A stretch of 59,745 bases of DNA, taken from NCBI GenBank assembly GCA_017634455.1, contig JAGBNK010000033.1, forward strand, positions 1-59,745, in the 5' to 3' direction. Positions 8,880 through 15,801 of this stretch are shown here, one piece after another; position 1 is the stretch's first letter; the number at the start of each line of letters is the position of its first letter. Under the pieces are notes generated by a model, which did no database searches, was not told where the DNA came from, and saw nothing but the letters and a program-made list of their open reading frames with translations. A program made the translations under genes and the position numbers. Source of the DNA: Lachnospiraceae bacterium (GTDB lineage Bacteria; Bacillota; Clostridia; Lachnospirales; Lachnospiraceae).

Positions 8880-10223
8880 CTAGTACTTCTGTACCTCAAT
8901 ATTATACATGTGAGCCAGGATTTCAAGTTCCGCAGCCACATCTCCATATGCTACCACAAAATGTGGCTCCCATCCAGCCTCAACTGTCTCATATACAATC
9001 TTTTCTGCCGATGCATCAGTCTTCACCACAAGAGATGTACCATTAAACTGCTTTGGCTTGTCCAAAGCTTCACCTGTCGCAATGAAGATTCTGAACTTAC
9101 CTTCGCTGTCCTTACCCACTCTAAAGATTGTAACAGCAGGTGCTGCCTTGCATCCAAAATCAAGAGTTGGACCAATCTTACGATTGCAATGTACATCAAC
9201 CCTGGCACCAGTATCCTGTCTTGCAAGTGAGCAAGCTGCTGTACCGCAATGCCAGAAAGTAATTGTATTCTCACCTTCATCCATAGACACTGGATCTCCA
9301 AAAAATGTAGGTGCGTCAGTAAGCTGCATTCCCATGTACATAGACAGCGCGCCATATGTATCAGCTTCACAGCTGGCTGCAACTCCCAAATCATTTAACA
9401 TAGCAAGGGCAGCGCACACTGGTGTACCAAATGCTGTAAAGAAATCAGGCCAACAGCGTGATGCCAAAGCACCAATATTATTATTTACCACATACTCCTT
9501 ATATGCACGATATAATCTTGCGAAGTCCTTGCGATTATTCTCAAGAGTATTTTCCAAACCAACCATCTTGTTAGATGCATCTGATAAATATTCCTCTAAA
9601 TCTTCATCGCTATATGACTTTGCCACATCTATAAGCTCTCTGGCTTCAATAGACTCTAGGCGCACACCAAAGGTCTCAAGCATCTCTGCGTCAAGAGCTC
9701 TACCAAATCCAAAGCCTTGTGGAGTATGACCAACTGCAGCCATCTTCATATTGCTCATGTCATATTTCAACTTGGCAGCCTTCACTGTAGCTGTGACCTT
9801 GGCAATTACCTTGTCCTCTGTAGCTCCACCAAAGATATATTCTACAGGCTCCTTGCGAAATGCTTTGATTGCATTTGCCGCAGAATAAGCACCTGTGAGA
9901 GAGTTGAGACGAAGTCTGCCTCCATCAATTACCGGCTCTCTAAGTGTCCACAACAGAATTGGTGTATTCTTGAATTTGTGAAGCACCTCGCTGGCGTATG
10001 CAGCGTTGGCAAATGTAATATTCTGAAGCACAATGAGGCTTGGCTCAATCTCATCAAGAAATGCATCCAACTTATCGATTGACAGAAGCATCTCTGATGG
10101 AACAGCCACATCCTCTGTTATACTTTTCAATAATTCTACTGATTTATCAAATTCCTTCTGTGCACTTTCCAAATGGAATGTTGGCACTCCAATAGGAACG
10201 TAAGCTACTTGAAATTTACTCAT
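8880..10223 (-). CDS. sftI: Fucose/arabinose-isomerase-family protein, probable sulfoquinovose isomerase
   Basis: The 447-aa protein resembles the L-fucose/L-arabinose isomerase superfamily. It has an N-terminal Rossmann-like half (LIVLQNITFANAAYASE, LLWTLREP) and a C-terminal half with CEADTYGALSMYMGMQL and ITFWHCGTAACSLA, where acidic and His metal ligands are expected. In the transaldolase sulfoglycolysis pathway of Firmicutes, an isomerase of this superfamily converts sulfoquinovose to 6-deoxy-6-sulfofructose. The surrounding GH31, transaldolase and reductase genes make this the best reading. By sequence alone it is only a sugar isomerase of unknown substrate. It lies 69 bases after the DUF4867-like gene in the same operon. 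The symbol follows the published Sft naming as I remember it. Confidence 0.75.
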   Translation of the reverse strand: MSKFQVAYVPIGVPTFHLESAQKEFDKSVELLKSITEDVAVPSEMLLSIDKLDAFLDEIEPSLIVLQNITFANAAYASEVLHKFKNTPILLWTLREPVIDGGRLRLNSLTGAYSAANAIKAFRKEPVEYIFGGATEDKVIAKVTATVKAAKLKYDMSNMKMAAVGHTPQGFGFGRALDAEMLETFGVRLESIEARELIDVAKSYSDEDLEEYLSDASNKMVGLENTLENNRKDFARLYRAYKEYVVNNNIGALASRCWPDFFTAFGTPVCAALAMLNDLGVAASCEADTYGALSMYMGMQLTDAPTFFGDPVSMDEGENTITFWHCGTAACSLARQDTGARVDVHCNRKIGPTLDFGCKAAPAVTIFRVGKDSEGKFRIFIATGEALDKPKQFNGTSLVVKTDASAEKIVYETVEAGWEPHFVVAYGDVAAELEILAHMYNIEVQKY

Positions 10224-10292
10224 TTCTAATCTCTCTTTCTATTCTAACCACTCATTCACTACTTATTTCTATAGAAAATGATATTTTAAATG

Positions 10293-11003
10293 CTAGTAAA
10301 ACAATTCCTTGTTCTCACCAGTCACTCCAGGATGAGCCCCCTGCTTTATAAGGGGTTCTCTCTCAGGATGGGCAATAACCCATTTGTTTCTCTGAAGCAA
10401 TAACTTTGCCTCACAATCTGAGGCGCCATCCTCAGCAGCTGCAATAATTGCATCTCTTGCAGCCTTTTCCTCATCACTAAGAGATGTATTGGTTCCTCTC
10501 GGAAGCACAACCACTCCTCTAAATCCCTCATCACTTACTCGAAGCGGAGACAGATGAAGTGTAGTCTGATACATCTCAATGGCAGTTCCTTCCGGAACAA
10601 AGAAAACCGTAGCCTGTGAAATATCATAGCTATTATTTCTGATTTCATAGCTATGGCCAAGCACCAGCATGAAGTCGCATACAGCCACATTTATCTCACT
10701 GCCCTTGTGATATTCAAATCCGTTGTAGGTATTATTTCTTCCATTACAATATCCAACCTGAATATCCATGCCACCATAGATGGTATCACGCATCTGCTTA
10801 GTCACAGGAAATCTCTCCAGTTCCTCCACTGATGCCACATATACATTTCCATTTTCCGGAATATCTGTGTTATCTCTCATATAAGAAATCATATCAGTGA
10901 AATCATATCCCGATAGGACCCGGCCGAAGCTGGCGAATTCATCATCATATACTGATTTGATTTCCACATCATTTACCTGGTTTAAATGTTCTAAAACATC
11001 CAT
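10293..11003 (-). CDS. DUF4867-like cupin-type protein in the sulfoquinovose operon
   Basis: The 236-aa cytosolic protein has no signal peptide. From memory it resembles proteins annotated DUF4867. Its middle (about 95-175) looks like a small cupin/ureidoglycolate-lyase-type barrel: GFEYHKGSEINVAV, then VLGHSYEI, then VFFVPEGTAIEMYQTTLHLSPLRV. His and Glu residues there could hold a metal. GAGAGG precedes the ATG. It sits between the reductase and isomerase genes, so a role in handling sulfoquinovose or sulfofructose, such as anomer or ketose-aldose interconversion, is plausible. The function is unproven and I do not assign one. Confidence 0.65.
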   Translation of the reverse strand: MDVLEHLNQVNDVEIKSVYDDEFASFGRVLSGYDFTDMISYMRDNTDIPENGNVYVASVEELERFPVTKQMRDTIYGGMDIQVGYCNGRNNTYNGFEYHKGSEINVAVCDFMLVLGHSYEIRNNSYDISQATVFFVPEGTAIEMYQTTLHLSPLRVSDEGFRGVVVLPRGTNTSLSDEEKAARDAIIAAAEDGASDCEAKLLLQRNKWVIAHPEREPLIKQGAHPGVTGENKELFY

Positions 11004-11030
11004 TATATAAACCTCTCTGTAAAATATTTC

Positions 11031-11888
11031 TTATAAATCTCTAACAACCTTTACTGTTGCACTGAAATCTTCCTTACCATAGCCGGCATCCATAGCCTTC
11101 TGGTATACATTGAGAGCATTTTCCTCTCCAGGCATCTTCACATTGCATTCCTTTGCCAGGTTCATGCAGATGTTTACATCCTTGTACTCATTTTCAATTG
11201 AAAATGCTGTTGTAAAATCGTTGTTATTGATAACTTCCTTCTTAGAATCAAGGTAGAAGTTCTGGCCACCGCCATAAGAGATTGCCTCAGCAAATGTGAG
11301 GATATCGATACCATTTGCAGCAGCAAGTGTTGATGTCTCATTTACACCATTCTGAATCTGTGATACAAGAGCGTTGTGACAAATCTTCATAACAAGACCC
11401 TTACCATTGTCACCCATTCTGATTACATTCTCACCCATGTAGAGAAGGATTGGCTTCATAGCTTCAAATGTAGCCTCATCACCACCTACATAGATACCAA
11501 GCTTACCTGCAATAGCGGCTGGTTTACTCTTAACAACTGGAGCGTCAATAAACTGTGCGCCCCTGGCCTTAATCATCTTTGAAATCTCAACAGATACTGA
11601 TGGATCAATTGTACTCATGTCGATGCATGTAAGTCCTTCTCTTGCAACTGTTACAACTTCATCATATACTGCACGGCTGTGCTCAGACTTTGGCACCATT
11701 GAGATAAATACATCTACATTTTCTGCCACTTCTCTAGAGCTTGTGCAAGCCTTGGCTCCAACTGCCACAAGCTTATCAACCTGTGCCTGAACGAAGTCAA
11801 ATACATATACCTCGTCATCATGCTTCTTTACAATATTTTCACACATGGATTCACCCATGATTCCTAATCCTACAAATCCGATTTTCAT
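11031..11888 (-). CDS. Beta-hydroxyacid dehydrogenase family, probable 3-sulfolactaldehyde reductase
   Basis: The 285-aa protein belongs to the 3-hydroxyisobutyrate dehydrogenase family. It has a Rossmann NAD(P) site GFVGLGIMG (4-12), catalytic Lys168 in GLVMKICHN with Asn172, and an all-alpha C-terminal domain. The substrate loop, usually DAPVSGG, reads DAPVVKS (115-121), which puts a Lys where the E. coli sulfolactaldehyde reductase YihU has a basic residue for the sulfonate. It would reduce 3-sulfolactaldehyde to 2,3-dihydroxypropane-1-sulfonate, which is excreted. AAGGAG precedes the ATG. It is separated from the upstream transaldolase by the paired hairpin repeats at 11932-12159. Without the operon it would be called only a 3-hydroxyacid dehydrogenase. 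Confidence 0.8.
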   Translation of the reverse strand: MKIGFVGLGIMGESMCENIVKKHDDEVYVFDFVQAQVDKLVAVGAKACTSSREVAENVDVFISMVPKSEHSRAVYDEVVTVAREGLTCIDMSTIDPSVSVEISKMIKARGAQFIDAPVVKSKPAAIAGKLGIYVGGDEATFEAMKPILLYMGENVIRMGDNGKGLVMKICHNALVSQIQNGVNETSTLAAANGIDILTFAEAISYGGGQNFYLDSKKEVINNNDFTTAFSIENEYKDVNICMNLAKECNVKMPGEENALNVYQKAMDAGYGKEDFSATVKVVRDL

Positions 11889-11931
11889 CGCTATACTCCT
11901 TCTATATGTTTCTGTGGTTTTTCGTGTTTCC

Positions 11932-12036
11932 GCAACCGCCTAAGATGCAGCAGAATCTCTCGGCGGCCCTCTACGGCGCACTATATGTGACGCCTTAAGA
12001 GGACACGCCTGCGTCTACTGCTTCTAAGGCGGTTGC
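11932..12036. repeat. 105-bp hairpin repeat, copy 1
   Basis: A GC-rich imperfect palindrome. The outer arms GCAACCGCC and GGCGGTTGC pair perfectly, then AGCAG pairs with CTGCT, and an inner GGCG/CGCC stem encloses the centre. It is a diverged, inverted copy of the element at 12055-12159. Both share CAGAATCTCTC near one end and a similar centre (ACTAnATGT). It lies between two genes of the sulfoquinovose operon. Confidence 0.75.
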
Positions 12037-12054
12037 TACTATTACGTTAAAGCA

Positions 12055-12159
12055 GCTGCAACCTTAGGCAGAATAGACGAAGGGTTCTTCCCCTTAGGCT
12101 TACATGTAGTAAGCCGGGGGGAAGGCCCTGAGAGATTCTGTTCTGCCTTAGGTCGCAGC
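12055..12159. repeat. 105-bp hairpin repeat, copy 2 (inverted)
   Basis: Outer arms GCTGCAACCTTAGGCAGAA and TTCTGCCTTAGGTCGCAGC pair at 17 of 19 positions. Inner stems are AGGG/CCCT, TTCCCC/GGGGAA and GGCTTAC/GTAAGCC around ATGTA. In RNA this would be a nearly continuous hairpin. It begins 18 bases after copy 1 and ends 6 bases before the transaldolase stop codon, so it lies in the 3' untranslated part of that gene. Confidence 0.8.
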
Positions 12160-12165
12160 AGACTA

Positions 12166-12846
12166 TTAGTCAGTAACAGTATTGTCCCAGGCATTCTGGA
12201 ACTTCTTCATTCCATAATCTGTAAATGGATGATACATACTGTCCTTGTAAACCTGAAGACCAGCTGTCACAATATCAGCTCCAGCTACTGCGCAATCTAC
12301 AAACTGCTTACCATTTCTTACAGCAGCACAGATGATTTCTGTCTCATAACCATAGTTAGCGTAGATATCTACAATATCCTGAATGTACTGTACGCAATCT
12401 TCTCCAGAGTTCTCTTTCCATCCGATAAATGGTGATACAAAAAGTGAGCCATTCTTTGCTGGAAGAATTGCCTGTGAAGGTGAGAATACAAGGGTTACAT
12501 TTGTTCTAACACCCATCTTCTCAAGCTCTCTTGCTGCAGCAATACCTGCCTCTGTACAAGGAATCTTAATTACGAAGTTAGGGCACATATCAGAGATTTC
12601 CTTACCCATCTTCACCATCTCGTCCTTGTCATCAAGATGTGGATTGATTTCTACAGAAATAGGGAACTTCTCATAACCTACAATGTCCTTCTCCTGTACG
12701 AACTCGATCATTTCCTTCAAAACTTCCTTGAAAGGCTTGCCTGACAACATAATGTGATTTGGGTTTGTTGTAACACCATCAATTCCGAATGTATCATAAG
12801 CCTCTCTAATCTCATTAATCTTTGCACTGTCCAAGAAATATTTCAT
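12166..12846 (-). CDS. sftT: Transaldolase family, probable 6-deoxy-6-sulfofructose transaldolase
   Basis: The 226-aa protein is of the small MipB/TalC-like transaldolase type. It has FLDSA at 4-8 (Asp6), TTNP at 26-29, and the Schiff-base Lys94 in FVIKIPCTEAG. This fold cleaves ketoses and transfers a three-carbon dihydroxyacetone unit. In the Sft pathway it cleaves 6-deoxy-6-sulfofructose to 3-sulfolactaldehyde, passing the C3 unit to glyceraldehyde-3-phosphate to give fructose-6-phosphate. AGGAGG lies before the ATG. It is the second gene of the operon, between the GH31 and reductase genes. The sulfofructose specificity is inferred from this neighbourhood, and the fold assignment itself is clear. 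Confidence 0.85.
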   Translation of the reverse strand: MKYFLDSAKINEIREAYDTFGIDGVTTNPNHIMLSGKPFKEVLKEMIEFVQEKDIVGYEKFPISVEINPHLDDKDEMVKMGKEISDMCPNFVIKIPCTEAGIAAARELEKMGVRTNVTLVFSPSQAILPAKNGSLFVSPFIGWKENSGEDCVQYIQDIVDIYANYGYETEIICAAVRNGKQFVDCAVAGADIVTAGLQVYKDSMYHPFTDYGMKKFQNAWDNTVTD

Positions 12847-13017
12847 TTTTCTTTCCTCCTAAAAATACCTTTTATTATTTTATATAATCCCGCTGGTGGT
12901 CACATGCCTCTAATATTTGACACGAATCATCTCACAGGGTCATTACTTTATTTCGCCGGCATTTAGAAACCAGCCATATCATTTTCCAACATATAATCTA
13001 TAATTGCTGACTTATTA

Positions 13018-13156
13018 TCTGGCAACTTCCGACATGATCTTATCACTTATTTATCTGCCAACCACTGACATAATCTCATCACTTATTTATCTGGCAACTG
13101 CTGACATGATCTCATCATTTTTATCTGCCAGCTGCTGCCATTATCTCGTCATACAT
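13018..13156. repeat. Tandem repeat of the GH31 gene 3' end
   Basis: Units begin at 13018, 13054, 13090 and 13124 with spacings of 36, 36 and 34 bases. Each starts TCTGSCARC and continues GACATGATCTTATCACT or a close variant. The unit at 13124 is the coding 3' end of the GH31 gene (MYDEIMAAAGR, stop at 13121-13123). The three others lie downstream and would each encode a similar DEIM-type ending followed by a stop. Confidence 0.85.
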
Positions 13157-15118
13157 GTCACTGTCCGCTCTCACAAATATCGGTGGCTGACCGATTGGCG
13201 CATCTATTGTATATTTGCCACCTGTATACTCCTGACCGGTAAACAGATGAATCCATCTATCTCTAGGAAGATAAACCTGACGACTTGTAGCCTTCTCCTT
13301 GAGAATTGGTGCCACAAGCATATCTCTACCAAATAGATACTCGCTCTTCTCAGTATAAGCAGCGTCCTCATCATAGTAGTAAAACAAAGGTAACATAACA
13401 GGTGTTCCCTTATCATTTTGCTTCTTCACCAAACTCTTGATATAGCCTGTAAGGCCCACATGAATCTGTGTAAATCTGGCAAGCTGTGCCAGTAGCTCAT
13501 CATCATCACACAACTGTACATCTCGTGATGGCTGGTTGCCCTCATGACTTCTAAATATTGGAGAGAATGCATTCATCTCTGTCCAACGAAGGAGCAACTC
13601 CTTGCTTCGAGTCATGTTCATGATAGTTGTATATCCACCGACATCTGAATGAGTGATTCCATATCCGCTCATTGCCAATGACAATGTAGCCGGAATTACA
13701 GATGGCATACCATCATCCACTGACCAATCTACATGCTGATCACCCGTCCACATCATGGTAGAATACTTTATTGTCTCTGTATGTCCAGCTCTTGTAAAGA
13801 AGAATACCTCGCCGAGCTTACCGCTTTCCTCAATAGCTTCTCTGTTAAGTTTTGCCCAAATAGCAGGCCATCTGTTATGAAGCTCAGCTGCATCCTCGCC
13901 GCTATATAACACTGCATCGATTGGTAAATATTCTCCGAAGTCAGCCATCCAGCCTCCCATTCCGATACCAATCATATTTTTCTTAATTAAATTCTTGTAC
14001 CATTCATAAGCCTCAGGATTTGTGAAATCCACCATAGCTGCCGGGAATGTTGTAATTGTAACCAGATAATCATTTCCCTCTTTATCTTTGACACAATATC
14101 CCTTCGCCTTGGCCTCTTCATATATATCCTTTTCCAATGCGATAAATGGATTTATATATCCCAGGAACTTCACTCCGCGAGCATTCCACTCTTTAATCTT
14201 GTCTGGCAGATTTGCGTACTGCTTCTCATCATAGCGCCAATTCCACATAACCTGGTATCCAAATCCTGTGCAACGGCATCCGCACCAGTCCTGACACCAT
14301 ACACCATTTACCTTGACACCAGCCTCATCAAGTTTCGCAAGCTTTCTATCAATATTTCCACAGCCATCGAAGCCTTCCTTGGTATCTTTGCCATCGACGA
14401 TCCAGTCCTGCATAGCAATAATTCCACCCTCGTACAGCCATTCAGGAAGTGCAACCTGGCGCCCCAGAAGCTCAGTTTCTTTCTCTGATAAATCTTCAAA
14501 AGAATCCGCTGACTCACTTATAATCACTGGTGGCTCCTGAAAATATAATGTCATCTTATCAGCCTTGGTGAAGTCGAATTCGCTGTATGCATTGATATCA
14601 CAATGTACATAATATTTATCGCTTGATACAAATGTAGGCTGAGCATAATATGACTCATATTTATCAAATGGCAATGTCTTCTCTGGACGCTTACCACGAA
14701 GTGTATCCTTGATAATCTTCTTGGAAATACGAGCAGCATTCTGATGCTCTGCAACCCACACTCTCACATTCTGACCCTTCAAATCAAACTCAGAATATGT
14801 CTCGCCACAACCATAGATATGCTCTGCTGGATTAGCCGCAAATGTCAACCAATAACGATTCATGTCATTAGTATTTGCAAACTTTGATTCGAGACGAAGC
14901 TTGCCGTCAACTTCAGTAACTACAAATACACATCTCTCATCGCCACCTGTATACTCAAGCTCAAAACCATTTTCCACAGCAGTCTTTTTGGTTAATTGAA
15001 GCTTAGTTTTCTTGCCGATTCTCTGCTTATATTTAAAGCTTCCTCTAGACATTGTAAAGTCGTTCTCACCCCATGCGACACATACTTCCATGCCCAATAC
15101 ATTTTCAATATTAAACAT
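13121..15118 (-). CDS. sftG: GH31 sulfoquinovosidase
   Basis: A 665-aa cytosolic retaining alpha-glycoside hydrolase with no signal peptide. It would release sulfoquinovose from sulfoquinovosyl glycerol or plant sulfolipid. Long stretches align with my memory of E. coli YihQ at a constant offset of 12. The nucleophile is Asp393 in GWMADFGEYLP, and the acid/base is Asp460 in MMWTGDQHVDWS. Gln276 lies in WCQDW, and the sulfonate-site Trp292 and Tyr496 match YihQ Trp304 and Tyr508. The third sulfonate residue, Arg301 in YihQ, is Gln289 here. GGAAGGGG precedes the ATG. This is the first gene of the operon, behind a good promoter. The 3' end is followed by tandem copies of itself. Confidence 0.88.
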   Translation of the reverse strand: MFNIENVLGMEVCVAWGENDFTMSRGSFKYKQRIGKKTKLQLTKKTAVENGFELEYTGGDERCVFVVTEVDGKLRLESKFANTNDMNRYWLTFAANPAEHIYGCGETYSEFDLKGQNVRVWVAEHQNAARISKKIIKDTLRGKRPEKTLPFDKYESYYAQPTFVSSDKYYVHCDINAYSEFDFTKADKMTLYFQEPPVIISESADSFEDLSEKETELLGRQVALPEWLYEGGIIAMQDWIVDGKDTKEGFDGCGNIDRKLAKLDEAGVKVNGVWCQDWCGCRCTGFGYQVMWNWRYDEKQYANLPDKIKEWNARGVKFLGYINPFIALEKDIYEEAKAKGYCVKDKEGNDYLVTITTFPAAMVDFTNPEAYEWYKNLIKKNMIGIGMGGWMADFGEYLPIDAVLYSGEDAAELHNRWPAIWAKLNREAIEESGKLGEVFFFTRAGHTETIKYSTMMWTGDQHVDWSVDDGMPSVIPATLSLAMSGYGITHSDVGGYTTIMNMTRSKELLLRWTEMNAFSPIFRSHEGNQPSRDVQLCDDDELLAQLARFTQIHVGLTGYIKSLVKKQNDKGTPVMLPLFYYYDEDAAYTEKSEYLFGRDMLVAPILKEKATSRQVYLPRDRWIHLFTGQEYTGGKYTIDAPIGQPPIFVRADSDMYDEIMAAAGR

Positions 15119-15135
15119 ATATACCCCTTCCGCAT

Positions 15136-15184
15136 TTAATTAATCAGTTTAATTAATTATATAAAATGTACATATTTTCTTCAA
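15136..15184 (-). promoter_or_regulatory. Promoter and palindromic operator of the sulfoquinovose operon
   Basis: On the minus strand TTGAAG (15179-15184), a 17-base gap and TATAAT (15156-15161) form a promoter 38 bases before the GH31 ATG. Directly downstream of the -10 lies TTAATTAA-ACTGA-TTAATTAA (15136-15156), which overlaps the expected start of transcription. It is a natural site for a repressor, and the ROK protein at 7712-8854 is the obvious candidate. Confidence 0.6.
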
Positions 15185-15193
15185 GTCACCTAA

Positions 15194-15230
15194 TAAAAAA
15201 AGATGCACAACTTTGTGCATCTTCTTTTGG
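15194..15230 (-). terminator. Intrinsic terminator after the 126-aa membrane protein
   Basis: AGATGCACA and TGTGCATCT form a 9-bp stem. The minus-strand transcript then runs into seven T. It insulates the sulfoquinovose promoter from the upstream gene. Confidence 0.8.
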
Positions 15231-15241
15231 CAATATTATTT

Positions 15242-15622
15242 CTAATCGTCGAGAAATATCAACTTAATATCATAAATCCATGTGATTAAGGCCAATATAT
15301 TAGCAAGCGTTGCCATTGCCGATCCAATGGATGACGCCGCTATGGCTGCAATATTATTTAACACAACCAACACAATCAAAGCTATCATAAGTCCTGACCA
15401 TACGCTTCTATGCTTCGACTTTCGGTATAGAACCTTGATCCTATATATGAAATAAAAAAGTTCATATATTAATAATATCCACGAAAAAACTCCCACAAAC
15501 CTAATTGCAAATAATAAATCACTTTCACTCGCTCCACCTGTAAAAGCGATTACTGTCATCAAAATCATATATAGCACATCAAGAAAAGTATAAACAAAAA
15601 ACAGCAACTTATTATATTTCAT
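15242..15622 (-). CDS. Four-helix small membrane protein
   Basis: A 126-aa integral membrane protein of unknown function. Hydrophobic segments are visible near residues 5-28, 38-60, 75-97 and 100-120, with a basic loop YRIKVLYRKSKHRS between the second and third. I start at the ATG at 15620-15622, which has GGGGGAGG eight bases upstream. A reading nine codons longer has no such site. It has its own terminator and lies between the EamA transporter and the sulfoquinovose operon. Nothing in the sequence ties it to either. Confidence 0.65.
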   Translation of the reverse strand: MKYNKLLFFVYTFLDVLYMILMTVIAFTGGASESDLLFAIRFVGVFSWILLIYELFYFIYRIKVLYRKSKHRSVWSGLMIALIVLVVLNNIAAIAASSIGSAMATLANILALITWIYDIKLIFLDD

Positions 15623-15662
15623 CACTTGTCCTCCCCCATATCTGACCATTTACTCGTTTTTT

Positions 15663-15793
15663 GGTAGCCGCGGCGGCTACCTTTTCATCTATTTTAGCTC
15701 TTTTTGGTAGTCGCGGCAGCCTCTTTACTCACTCATTCCAGCCGCGGCGGCTACCTTTTCATCTATTTCCACCTATTTTGGTAGCCGCGGCAG
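15663..15793. repeat. Cluster of GGTAGCCGCGGCGGCTACC palindromes
   Basis: Four related copies lie at 15663-15681 (complete near-palindrome), 15705-15722 (GGTAGTCGCGGCAGCC), 15741-15755 (right part) and 15780-15793 (left part). Copies 1 and 3 share the downstream text CTTTTCATCTATTT. Each could form a GC-rich hairpin in RNA next to T-rich stretches, so the cluster probably ends the EamA transcript. It looks like a duplicated terminator module and fills most of the gap 15623-15801. Confidence 0.7.
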
Positions 15794-15801
15794 ATATTAT
15801 T

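Noticed and set aside
9058-9729. A 223-codon plus-strand frame
   Set aside because: It is fully inside the isomerase gene on the opposite strand, with the low-complexity Ser/Ala look of a shadow frame.
13018-13156. CRISPR-like array
   Set aside because: Units of 34-36 bases follow each other without spacers and one is the coding end of the GH31 gene, so it is a tandem duplication.
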